Below, in pieces: positions 1-5,991 of a stretch of 7,695 nucleotides of DNA. Position 1 is the first letter of the stretch, and every line of letters begins with the position of its first letter. The position numbers and the translations under genes are program-made. This DNA comes from Nitrospina sp. GTDB taxonomy: Bacteria > Nitrospinota > Nitrospinia > Nitrospinales > VA-1. The stretch covers positions 1-7,695 of the forward strand of contig JABJCF010000443.1 of NCBI GenBank assembly GCA_018665625.1, given 5' to 3'. The notes under the pieces were generated by a model. It was not told the DNA's origin and ran no database searches. It saw nothing but the letters and a program-made list of their open reading frames with translations.

Positions 1-34
1 AACAAGAAAAAACTATTTAATAGAAAGATTATTT

Positions 35-826
35 ATGCACGAGAGTATATACATTGCGGCTTCGGCAGGTTTAAAACAGGCCAAAAAAATGGAAATGATT
101 GCCCAGAATCTAGCTAATGTAAATAACTCTGGATATAAGCGTGATGGCTTGGTTTTTAAAGAAATGATGCCTCCTTTTCCACCGGATGCCGGAAATGATG
201 CGGCAAAAAATGTACTTTTGCCCCCCGATAAATCCAATAAAACGGTTTCATACGTTGGAATAACAGATTACTACACAGACTTCACTCCAGGAATTTTTAA
301 AGAAACAGGGGGAAGTTTGGATTTGGGTTTAGATGGTGACGGATTTTTTAAAGTCCAAACACCTGAAGGTCCTCGTTACACACGAAACGGAAGCTTCCGC
401 CTTAATACAGCGTTCCAATTGGTAAACCAAAATGGAAACCAGGTTTTAGACCGGGAGAATAAACCAATAGTGATTGATGCGCCCGGTGCAGAAATTGTAA
501 TAGATGGCGGTGGAAATATATCAGCAGGTACGGGATTAGGAAACCTTCCGGTTGGAAATATAAAACTAGTTCGATTTGAAAATCAAAAATCCTTGGAAAA
601 AATGGGCGACGGTCTATACAGACAAATAGAATCCATTGATAACGAGTTAGAAGTAACAAATACAAAAATGCATCAAGGCTATCTAGAAAATTCCAATGTT
701 TCAACCGTAACAGAAATGACAGAAATGATTGGAACTCTAAGAATGTTCGAAACCTATCAAAAAATGATCCAATCCATAGATAGTATGGATGATCAATCCG
801 TAAATACAATTGGTCGAGTAGGTTAA
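35..826 (+). CDS. flgF: Flagellar proximal rod protein FlgF
   Basis: FlgF is one of the proximal rod subunits of the flagellar basal body, exported by the flagellar type III apparatus and assembled in the periplasm below FlgG. The 263-residue product has the rod/hook N-terminal signature near residues 22-36 (IAQNLANVNNSGYKR). It also has a central GDGFFKV...YTRNGSF segment (residues about 105-125) and a C-terminal helix with SNVSTVTEMTEMIGTLRMFETYQKMI. The LRMFETYQK form, rather than the AQRAYE form of FlgG, marks it as FlgF. Length is normal for the family. The ATG lies 8 nt after a weak purine-rich GAAAG (22-26). No signal peptide is present, as expected for a type III substrate. It is first of the visible genes, with flgG 35 nt downstream; only 34 nt precede it, so any promoter or upstream gene is outside the window. 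Confidence 0.95.
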   Translation: MHESIYIAASAGLKQAKKMEMIAQNLANVNNSGYKRDGLVFKEMMPPFPPDAGNDAAKNVLLPPDKSNKTVSYVGITDYYTDFTPGIFKETGGSLDLGLDGDGFFKVQTPEGPRYTRNGSFRLNTAFQLVNQNGNQVLDRENKPIVIDAPGAEIVIDGGGNISAGTGLGNLPVGNIKLVRFENQKSLEKMGDGLYRQIESIDNELEVTNTKMHQGYLENSNVSTVTEMTEMIGTLRMFETYQKMIQSIDSMDDQSVNTIGRVG

Positions 827-827
827 T

Positions 828-867
828 AAAAAATGATTAAAAAGAGGAAAGGAATCAAAAAATGATT
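828..867 (+). repeat. 11-bp direct repeat bracketing the flgF-flgG gap
   Basis: The sequence AAAAAATGATT occurs at 828-838 and again at 857-867, where the second copy contains the flgG start codon (862-864). The first copy supplies an ATG at 833 that opens a 10-codon reading frame (MIKKRKGIKK). Its TGA (863-865) overlaps the flgG ATG as ATGA. The strong ribosome-binding sequence (GAGGAAAGGA, about 844-853) lies inside this mini-frame. It may be a decoy or coupling leader, or simply a chance result of A-rich sequence. Translation of the mini-frame is not shown by anything else here. Confidence 0.35.
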
Positions 868-1650
868 CGTTCATTATATACAGCATCGACGGGCATGAAT
901 GCGCAGGACCTGAATGTCAGCGTCATTGCTAATAACCTGGCCAACGTAAATACGGTGGGTTTTAAAAGAAGCCGACCGGAATTTCAAGATTTGCTATATC
1001 AAAATTTAAGATTGGTAGGAACATTGTCACCAAACGGTCAACAAGTTCCAACAGGCGCTCAACTAGGCTTGGGAACAAAAACTGCTGCAATACAAAAAAT
1101 ATTCTTGCAGGGCGATTTTTCCCAAACACAAAACCCATTGGATATAGCGGTCCAGGGCAGAGGATTTTTCCAAATCACACAACCCGATGGAACTTTAGCA
1201 TTTACCCGAGCGGGATCATTTAAATTAGACAACACCGGACAAATTGTAACCGCGGATGGCCTTTCACTGGAGCCGGCAATTACAATTCCGGCAGATGCGT
1301 TAACTATATCAATTGATCCGCAGGGCAGCGTTGCAGTGACTCAACCTGGTGCAACAGCTCCCACTGTTTTAGGAAATATTCAATTGGCAACTTTCCAAAA
1401 TGAAGCAGGTCTACAGGCAGTAGGTTTCAATCTATTCACTGAAACAGATGCCTCTGGAACGGCAACGGTGGGTAACCCACAAAGTGATGATCGTGGCGCT
1501 ACTCAACAAGGTTTTTTAGAGTTATCCAATGTAAGTGTTGTTGAAGAAATGGTAAATCTAATTGCCGCACAACGAGCTTATGAAGTTAACTCAAGAGTAG
1601 TTCAAACAGCAGATGAAATGCTTCAAATCTCAAATAATATGAAACGGTAA
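862..1650 (+). CDS. flgG: Flagellar distal rod protein FlgG
   Basis: FlgG forms the distal rod that passes through the P and L rings and connects to the hook. The 262-residue product is full length. Residues 1-36 carry the classical N-terminal rod motif (MIRSLYTASTGM ... VIANNLANVNTVGFKR). Next comes the FlgG-type FQDLLYQNLR segment (about 41-50), which distinguishes distal rod from hook proteins. The central region has GRGFFQI and FTRAGSFKLD. The C-terminus (221-262) has LSNVSVVEEMVNLIAAQRAYEVNSRVVQTADEML, the coiled-coil partner of the N-terminal helix. The start is set by a strong GAGGAAAGGA ribosome-binding site about 9 nt upstream. flgA follows after a 4-nt gap. Paralogous to FlgF upstream; nothing looks broken. 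Confidence 0.97.
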   Translation: MIRSLYTASTGMNAQDLNVSVIANNLANVNTVGFKRSRPEFQDLLYQNLRLVGTLSPNGQQVPTGAQLGLGTKTAAIQKIFLQGDFSQTQNPLDIAVQGRGFFQITQPDGTLAFTRAGSFKLDNTGQIVTADGLSLEPAITIPADALTISIDPQGSVAVTQPGATAPTVLGNIQLATFQNEAGLQAVGFNLFTETDASGTATVGNPQSDDRGATQQGFLELSNVSVVEEMVNLIAAQRAYEVNSRVVQTADEMLQISNNMKR

Positions 1651-1654
1651 TTTC

Positions 1655-2401
1655 ATGAGAAAAAGAAAAAACATAATTTTTTTAATAATTTCATCTTTTT
1701 GGTTTTTGAGCCTTTTGTTTCTTGCACCTGTTTCGGCAGAAGAATCGCATGCTACGGGAACACAAACAATAAGCGCGGGAGAAATGGAAAATGCAGGGAT
1801 TAATTTTTTAACCAAGTTCCTCCCTTGGGAAAAAGATTCGGCACAAATTGATGTTTTTTATAATGGTGAAGAAATTATATTACCAGCGGGACGATTGGAT
1901 TTAATTTTTAAAACACCCGGAACAAGACTGCAGGCAGGAAGAATCCCATTAACTTTACAAATAAATGTAGAGGGAAAATTTCAAAAAAGAATTCGATTAA
2001 CCTCCAGAGTCCTTGTCACGCAAAAGGTAATAAAAACATTACGTACTATCCGTAGAGGAGAAAAAATCCAGGAAGAAGATGTGACTGAGGAAATTATTGA
2101 AACGGAAAAACCATGGGACAACGCTGTATCAAGGTTAGAGAAAGCAATTGGTTTTCAAGCGAGTAGAAATTTACCAAAAGGAAGAATCCTAACAGCAAAA
2201 TTTTTAAAAGAACCTGCATTGGGAACTAAGGGAGACAAAATCTTAATTTTAGCCCAAAAAGGAGCCATGAAAATAACCACTCCAGGAATTTTAAAAGAAG
2301 ATGGTTATGAAGATTCCATGGTTCAGGTATTAAACATAGAAACCAAAAAATTAATCTATGGAAGACTGATAGATGCGAACACTGTAAAGGTAAGTTTTTA
2401 A
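1655..2401 (+). CDS. flgA: Flagellar P-ring assembly chaperone FlgA
   Basis: FlgA is the periplasmic chaperone needed for FlgI to polymerise into the P ring around the rod. The 248-residue product begins with a basic n-region (RKRK) and a hydrophobic stretch ending at VSA, giving a likely signal-peptidase I cleavage after residue 28. The C-terminal half carries the SAF-type domain (about 120-185: VTQKVIKTLRTIRRGEKIQEEDV ... ASRNLPKGRIL). It is followed by the FlgA C-terminal beta-rich segment, with KGAMKITTPGILKEDGYEDSMVQVLN and a closing NTVKVSF. This is the normal two-part layout and length for FlgA. The ATG sits 4 nt after the flgG stop with no strong ribosome-binding site, so translational coupling is likely. 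The stop codon shares one nucleotide with the flgH start (TAATG). Confidence 0.93.
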   Translation: MRKRKNIIFLIISSFWFLSLLFLAPVSAEESHATGTQTISAGEMENAGINFLTKFLPWEKDSAQIDVFYNGEEIILPAGRLDLIFKTPGTRLQAGRIPLTLQINVEGKFQKRIRLTSRVLVTQKVIKTLRTIRRGEKIQEEDVTEEIIETEKPWDNAVSRLEKAIGFQASRNLPKGRILTAKFLKEPALGTKGDKILILAQKGAMKITTPGILKEDGYEDSMVQVLNIETKKLIYGRLIDANTVKVSF

Positions 2402-3141
2402 TGGGACAAAATACTGTTTTAAATAATTCAAACAATAAGTGGAAACTCATTGGCCTGGTTCTTTTGGTGCTGATGTTTCCAGCTTGTTCTAAAACGCATC
2501 GAGCGGTTGACAGCGCCTCAACGGTAATACCCAAGCACCTTTATGCCAAACCAGTGGTAGCTAAACAAGAAGAGGGAGCTCTTTGGCCGGGTGACACTTC
2601 CAAAAATCTTTTATTTGAAGACAACAAGGCAAGAGTGGTTGGAGATATTGTGACGGTGACAATTCTTGAGAATGCGACTTCATCACAATCGGCATCAACA
2701 AATACTTCAAAGTCAACAAACATGAATATGCAGACCAATACTTTATTGGGATTACCTACAAGCCTGGGAGTTCAAAATTTTCTGGGATTGGGAAACCAAT
2801 TTGATCCGACAGTAAATGCAACCATCAATAATTCGAATCAAGGTCAAGGTACGGTTACCAGAAATGGTTCTTTAACTGGCACTGTTTCATCAACCATTAT
2901 AGAAATAATGCCGAGTGGAAACCTTCGTATTGAAGGTCGTAGATCTGTAAGGGTTAATAATGAAGAACAATTAATGGTCCTGCGAGGAGTTATTCGTCCC
3001 CAAGATATTAATTTTGATAACACAATTGCCTCAACATTAATCGCTGATGCTTCGATAAGTTATTCAGGAGAAGGTGTGGTTGCAGATGAACAGAGAAAAG
3101 GTTGGCTGGCAAAAATTTTAAGTAGAGTTTGGCCATTCTAA
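2401..3141 (+). CDS. flgH: Flagellar L-ring lipoprotein FlgH
   Basis: FlgH is the outer-membrane lipoprotein that builds the L ring, the outer bushing of the flagellar rod. The 246-residue product has an N-terminal hydrophobic segment (about 16-27) ending in a lipoprotein-type FPAC, with the acceptor Cys at 29; Pro before the Ala is somewhat atypical. Family hallmarks are GALWPGD (59-65), then LLFEDNKARVVGDIVTVTI (about 70-88). Later come GNLRIEGRRSVRVNNEEQLMVLRGVIRPQDI and a C-terminal IADASISYSGEGVVADEQRKGWLAKIL...WPF. The start overlaps the flgA stop by one nucleotide; an AAGG about 10 nt upstream (2387-2390) may serve as ribosome-binding site. A lipoprotein gene follows only 5 nt after its stop, placing an unexpected gene directly in the L-ring/P-ring pair. 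Confidence 0.95.
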   Translation: MGQNTVLNNSNNKWKLIGLVLLVLMFPACSKTHRAVDSASTVIPKHLYAKPVVAKQEEGALWPGDTSKNLLFEDNKARVVGDIVTVTILENATSSQSASTNTSKSTNMNMQTNTLLGLPTSLGVQNFLGLGNQFDPTVNATINNSNQGQGTVTRNGSLTGTVSSTIIEIMPSGNLRIEGRRSVRVNNEEQLMVLRGVIRPQDINFDNTIASTLIADASISYSGEGVVADEQRKGWLAKILSRVWPF

Positions 3142-3146
3142 AAATT

Positions 3147-3551
3147 ATGAGAAATTTTAAATACATTAAGAGACTGTCTCTTTCAATATTTTCTGCGGTT
3201 GTTATCTTCATTGGTTGTCAGGCAGCTGTTGAAGATTTGACCGGTCCAAGCGCTTTGGGAAATATCTTAGGTATTCAAGGCTTATTTGGAGGAGCGGGAT
3301 TAAAAAATGATGGTGCGAGTCAGGCAACCATTCGAGTTGAGGTTTTTACAACTTCGAGTATCCCAACAGTTGGGGCAACCGTAACCTTAACTACTACCTT
3401 GGGAACACTAGGTGCAGCATCATTAACCACAGATGCATCGGGAGCAGCCACGACGACCCTTACTTCCGGAACAGTTACAGGAATCGCTTTTGTAACTGCA
3501 ACCGTTGACAATGTAAGTGCAAATACGTCTGTTCCAATAATTAAATTCTAA
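3147..3551 (+). CDS. Small lipoprotein with one Big_1-type Ig-like domain
   Basis: This is not a gene I recognise by name. From the ATG at 3147 the product is 134 residues. A basic n-region (KYIKR) and hydrophobic stretch end in the lipobox FIGC, with Cys24 as lipidation site. Gln at +2 predicts sorting to the outer membrane by the E. coli rule. A Gly/Ala-rich linker (about 31-56) leads to a single beta-rich domain (about 57-131) with the Big_1 (invasin-type Ig) pattern VGATVTLTTTLGTL...TTDASGAATTTLTSGT..GIAFVTATV. A TTG at 3129 would add six residues, but would overlap the flgH stop; the ATG gives a normal lipoprotein signal. No ribosome-binding site is visible, so it may be read by coupling from flgH, 5 nt away. 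Being set between flgH and flgI suggests an accessory of the outer rings; surface display is the alternative. Confidence 0.8.
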   Translation: MRNFKYIKRLSLSIFSAVVIFIGCQAAVEDLTGPSALGNILGIQGLFGGAGLKNDGASQATIRVEVFTTSSIPTVGATVTLTTTLGTLGAASLTTDASGAATTTLTSGTVTGIAFVTATVDNVSANTSVPIIKF

Positions 3552-3567
3552 AGTTGAAAAATTTTTT

Positions 3568-4224
3568 ATGAAAAAGTATTTCAATAAAATTTTAAAAGAA
3601 AAGAAAAAGTTAAAGAAAGAATGGATCATTTGTTTTCTGGTGGCTATAGGATTTATTGTAGCTTGCGAGGGGGCTATAGAAGATGGAAACCCATTTGGTC
3701 CATCGAATTCTAGTATTATAATCAATCCATCCACCCCAAAAATTAATAAAGGCGGTACTCAAACATTTACAGCGTTTGGAGGAACTCTCCCTGTATCGTG
3801 GAGCATTTCTAATACTCAAATTGGAGCAATAGATGCGGGTACGGGTGTTTTCACCTCTAATCAAGCAGCACCGCAGGTAGCAGGAACATCGACGGTTACT
3901 GTTGTGGATGCGGTGGGTGATACGGATACGGCTACAATTGAAGTGTTGCCGAATCCTCTAAACATAGCACCCGGCTCTTCAACTCAAAATGTTGCGGGAT
4001 CACAAATTTTTACAGTTACCGGTGCTTCGGGTACAGCCAATTTGGCAGCCTCAATAGCTAATAATAGTACAACCAGCACTTTTACATTACCAACTTTGGT
4101 TTCAACCGCTACAGCGGTTACCGTTACTTTTGCAAAAGCGACTACGACTGAAACTTTTACTATAAGTATTTCAGATACGGGTAATGGGGATGTGGGATCA
4201 GTTATTCTCACATTGATTCCCTAG
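3568..4224 (+). CDS. Lipoprotein with two tandem Ig-like domains
   Basis: No name can be given. The 218-residue product starts with an unusually long, lysine-rich n-region (nine Lys in the first 18 residues). A hydrophobic segment (19-32) follows, and lipobox IVAC puts the acceptor at Cys33, with Glu at +2. The mature part holds two related beta-sandwich repeats. The first (about 50-127) opens with IIINPSTPKINKGGTQTFTAFGG and has WSIS and TGVFT strands. The second (about 131-218) opens with LNIAPGSSTQNVAGSQIFTVTGA. This matches bacterial Ig-like repeats common in surface and periplasmic proteins. The mature N-terminus CEGAIED resembles CQAAVED of the preceding lipoprotein. The gene starts 16 nt after that one, lacks a clear ribosome-binding site, and ends 23 nt before flgI. 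A periplasmic or outer-membrane accessory of the flagellar L/P rings is inferred from position only. Confidence 0.82.
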   Translation: MKKYFNKILKEKKKLKKEWIICFLVAIGFIVACEGAIEDGNPFGPSNSSIIINPSTPKINKGGTQTFTAFGGTLPVSWSISNTQIGAIDAGTGVFTSNQAAPQVAGTSTVTVVDAVGDTDTATIEVLPNPLNIAPGSSTQNVAGSQIFTVTGASGTANLAASIANNSTTSTFTLPTLVSTATAVTVTFAKATTTETFTISISDTGNGDVGSVILTLIP

Positions 4225-4247
4225 AAATAATAAAAATTGAGGGAAAT

Positions 4248-5375
4248 ATGTTAAAGACTCAAATGGCAAAAAATTTCTGTGCAGGGTTGGCTTTAATGTT
4301 TTTCCTTTTAGGTTCAGCCGAAGCTGCAAGAATAAAGGACCTGTCTGGTATCAAGGGTGTTCGAAGTAATCAGTTAATAGGTTTAGGCCTGGTAATTGGT
4401 TTGACGGGTACCGGTGACAGTGCTACTAACGTATTCTTCTCTATTCAAACTATTGTAAGTATGTTGAAGAAAATGGGCGTTACTGTACCTACAGTAGAAA
4501 TTGACCAGTTGAAGTTTAAAAATATTGCAACTGTTATCGTGACGTCTACCCTCCCTGCATTTGCAAGACAAGGGGATAGGATAGATGTAACTGTTTCATC
4601 TCTGGGTGACTCTAAAAGTCTCCAAGGTGGAACACTTCTAATGACTCTATTAAAAGGCCCGGATAGTAAAACATATGCGGTGGCCCAAGGACCTTTATCA
4701 ATTGGTGGTTTTTCAGTATCAGGAGGTGGCCGTGGTGTACAGAAAAACCATCTTACTGTAGGTCGAATTGCAAATGGAGCAACGGTTGAAAAGGAAATTA
4801 AATACAAATTTAATGTTAAGGACGAAATTGTCCTGGCTCTAAAGAAGACGGATTTCACAACAGCTAGTAGAATCGCAAAGGCAATTAATGATGATTTAAA
4901 AGATGAATTAGCTTCAATGATTGATGGTCGTACTGTTCGAGTGAAAGTGCCGGAATTTTTTAAAAAAAATACTTCTGCCTTTGTAACAAAAATTGAAAGT
5001 TTAGAGGTAGCACCAGACTCAGAGGCCAAGGTAATAATAGATGAACGCACTGGAACCGTGGTTATGGGAGAAAATGTAAGAATATCTTCTGTCGCCGTTG
5101 CTCATGGTTCACTATTTGTTCAAATTAAAGAAGAACCGGTTGCTTCTCAGCCTCCACCACTTGCACCGGAAAATGCCGAAACGGTTATTCTGCCTAGAAC
5201 ACGTATCTCGGTTGGAGAAGGACAAGATAAACTACTAGTAATTCCAAAAAGTGTTTCCTTAGGAGATGTAGTTCAAGGACTGAACTCCATAGGGGTAACA
5301 CCTAGGGATTTAATAGCCATTCTCCAGGCAATAAAAGCTTCCGGGGCTCTTCACGCTCGCTTGGAACTCATCTAA
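4248..5375 (+). CDS. flgI: Flagellar P-ring protein FlgI
   Basis: FlgI subunits form the P ring in the peptidoglycan layer, the inner bushing of the rod; assembly needs FlgA. The 375-residue product has a cleavable signal peptide, with likely cleavage after AEA at residue 26. The family start ARIKDLSGIKGVRSNQLIGLGLVIGLTGTGDS follows. Further hallmarks are the FARQGDRIDVTVSSLGDSKSLQGGTLLMTLLKG segment, the ERTGTVVMGENVRI segment, and the C-terminal GDVVQGLNSIGVTPRDLIAILQAIKASGALHARLELI. Length and both ends are standard, so it is intact. A GAGGG (4239-4243) lies 4 nt before the ATG, a little close but clear, and supports this start over the in-frame ATG at 4263. After it, the tight packing of the operon is broken by a 198-nt spacer. 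Confidence 0.97.
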   Translation: MLKTQMAKNFCAGLALMFFLLGSAEAARIKDLSGIKGVRSNQLIGLGLVIGLTGTGDSATNVFFSIQTIVSMLKKMGVTVPTVEIDQLKFKNIATVIVTSTLPAFARQGDRIDVTVSSLGDSKSLQGGTLLMTLLKGPDSKTYAVAQGPLSIGGFSVSGGGRGVQKNHLTVGRIANGATVEKEIKYKFNVKDEIVLALKKTDFTTASRIAKAINDDLKDELASMIDGRTVRVKVPEFFKKNTSAFVTKIESLEVAPDSEAKVIIDERTGTVVMGENVRISSVAVAHGSLFVQIKEEPVASQPPPLAPENAETVILPRTRISVGEGQDKLLVIPKSVSLGDVVQGLNSIGVTPRDLIAILQAIKASGALHARLELI

Positions 5376-5420
5376 TCCAATGTGGGAACCCGGTAAATTT
5401 TTCCTTATTTCCAATCCCGC

Positions 5421-5528
5421 TACCAAATTAGCACCCTTAAGGCAAACTCCACCCCCAAATAAACTCTTTTGTTTACAAGGTTTTATGAGGGCTTTCGCGG
5501 TTGGTGGAGATAATTTTGCAGTTTGGTA
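5421..5528 (+). repeat. Imperfect foldback (nested inverted repeats) between flgI and flgJ
   Basis: The spacer folds on itself. Outer arms 5421-5433 (TACCAAATTAGCA) and 5517-5528 (TGCAGTTTGGTA) pair over 12 positions, with one G-U wobble and one bulged A (5430). TTA 5437-5439 pairs TAA 5511-5513 after a 3x3 internal loop. CTCCACC (5447-5453) pairs GGTGGAG (5503-5509), extendable by two C-G pairs (5454-5455 with 5499-5500) past a TT bulge. A small TAAAC/GTTTA hairpin (5460-5464/5471-5475) lies in the apical part. No U-run follows, so this is not an ordinary intrinsic terminator. It could be a structured intercistronic RNA (processing or stability element), a MITE or REP-like palindromic element, or chance in an AT-rich spacer. 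No flanking target-site duplication is obvious. Confidence 0.45.
5505..5520 (+). promoter_or_regulatory. Possible sigma-54 (RpoN) -24/-12 promoter before flgJ
   Basis: TGG at 5505-5507 and TTGCA at 5516-5520 have the exact RpoN spacing: 10 nt between the GG and the GC. The -12 element is a full TTGCA match inside TTTTGCA. The CAC after TGG in the consensus is not conserved (AGA here). Transcription would begin about 12 nt downstream, near 5531, leaving about 40 nt of leader before flgJ. Sigma-54 control of rod, hook and junction genes is established in many flagellated bacteria, and the site lies in the only large spacer of the cluster. It overlaps the right arm of the foldback, so one reading may explain the other. 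No enhancer-binding site was identified. Confidence 0.3.
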
Positions 5529-5573
5529 TGGTGTTTGCAAATTCATTTAACAATTATCAGTTGAGGTTTAATT

Positions 5574-5990
5574 ATGGGACCCCTTCAGCCAGCTCAGTTA
5601 CAAAAAAATCTATTCTCGCAGATGGCAGAAAAAAATCTTGAAAGATTACGGAATGATTCTTCTTTCGGAAAATTAGATTCTGAAAAAGATATTGAAAAAG
5701 TTTCCAGGGATTTTGAATCTGTATTCTTGAATAAGCTTTTAACGGCTATGCGAAAAACGGTACCAAAATCTGGCTTGTTGGATAGTTTTGCAACAGATAT
5801 GTTTCAGTCAATGATGGATGAAGAAATGTCTAAAGAAATGGCAAAAAATAAAGGAATGGGTATGGGAGAAATGGTTTACAAGGATCTCAGTAAAACCAAT
5901 CGCTTGCTGCGAGGGGAAACAATTCAGTCGAGCTATGCCGCTGAGCAAACAAACCCATCAGCTTTAGGAATAAAATTGAAGGAGCAATAG
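5574..5990 (+). CDS. flgJ: Single-domain FlgJ, rod-binding protein without hydrolase domain
   Basis: FlgJ acts as the rod cap or scaffold during rod assembly through the peptidoglycan. The 138-residue product contains the rod-binding domain (about 39-105). This shows as DIEKVSRDFESVFLNKLLTAMRKTVPKSGLLDSF followed by ATDMFQSMMDEEMSKEMAKNKGMGMGEMVYKDL. The C-terminal glucosaminidase domain of enterobacterial FlgJ (about 310 residues in total) is absent and the gene ends cleanly. It is therefore the short form known from many deltaproteobacteria, spirochaetes and others, not a truncation by mutation; a separate peptidoglycan hydrolase should exist elsewhere. A GAGG (about 5564-5567) sits 6-7 nt before the ATG. 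It follows the 198-nt spacer and may start a separate transcript. flgN follows after 1 nt. Confidence 0.92.
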   Translation: MGPLQPAQLQKNLFSQMAEKNLERLRNDSSFGKLDSEKDIEKVSRDFESVFLNKLLTAMRKTVPKSGLLDSFATDMFQSMMDEEMSKEMAKNKGMGMGEMVYKDLSKTNRLLRGETIQSSYAAEQTNPSALGIKLKEQ

Positions 5991-5991
5991 T

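Larger units (their letters stand above)
5380..5550 (+). other. 56-codon open frame in the flgI-flgJ spacer, probably not a gene
   Basis: An ATG at 5380 opens a 56-codon frame (begins MWEPGKFFLISNPATKLAPL, ends VWYGVCKFI) that fills most of the spacer. It has no ribosome-binding site, no recognisable domain and no signal peptide, and it coincides with a foldback sequence. The opposite strand is also open across the same interval. Sixty bases of its left part (5401-5460) contain 23 C but only 4 G, unlike the neighbouring coding strand. I regard it as an incidental frame, or a remnant of an inserted or dispersed sequence, but record it because it would be missed by length filters. Confidence 0.15.

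Noticed and set aside
1..34. Promoter for flgF
   Set aside because: Only 34 nt are available and no paired -35/-10 or -24/-12 elements are visible; the operon probably begins outside the window.
402..809. 135-codon open frame on the - strand inside flgF
   Set aside because: Fully antisense to flgF, which is conserved over the whole interval. The translation is Leu/Phe-rich, as expected from the reverse of a helical coding sequence.
3129..3146. TTG start for the first lipoprotein, adding six residues
   Set aside because: It would overlap the flgH 3' end and only lengthens the n-region. The ATG at 3147 gives a normal lipoprotein signal peptide.
4445..5050. 201-codon open frame on the - strand inside flgI
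   Set aside because: It lies entirely within the well-conserved flgI frame, has no ribosome-binding site, no recognisable domain and low-complexity translation. It is an antisense shadow.
5460..5475. TAAAC/GTTTA hairpin as an intrinsic terminator after flgI
   Set aside because: The stem is only 5 bp, A/T-dominated and not followed by a T-run.
5310..5546. 78-codon open frame on the - strand across the flgI end and spacer
   Set aside because: It covers the conserved flgI C-terminus and the foldback region, has no domain I recognise, and no supporting upstream signals.
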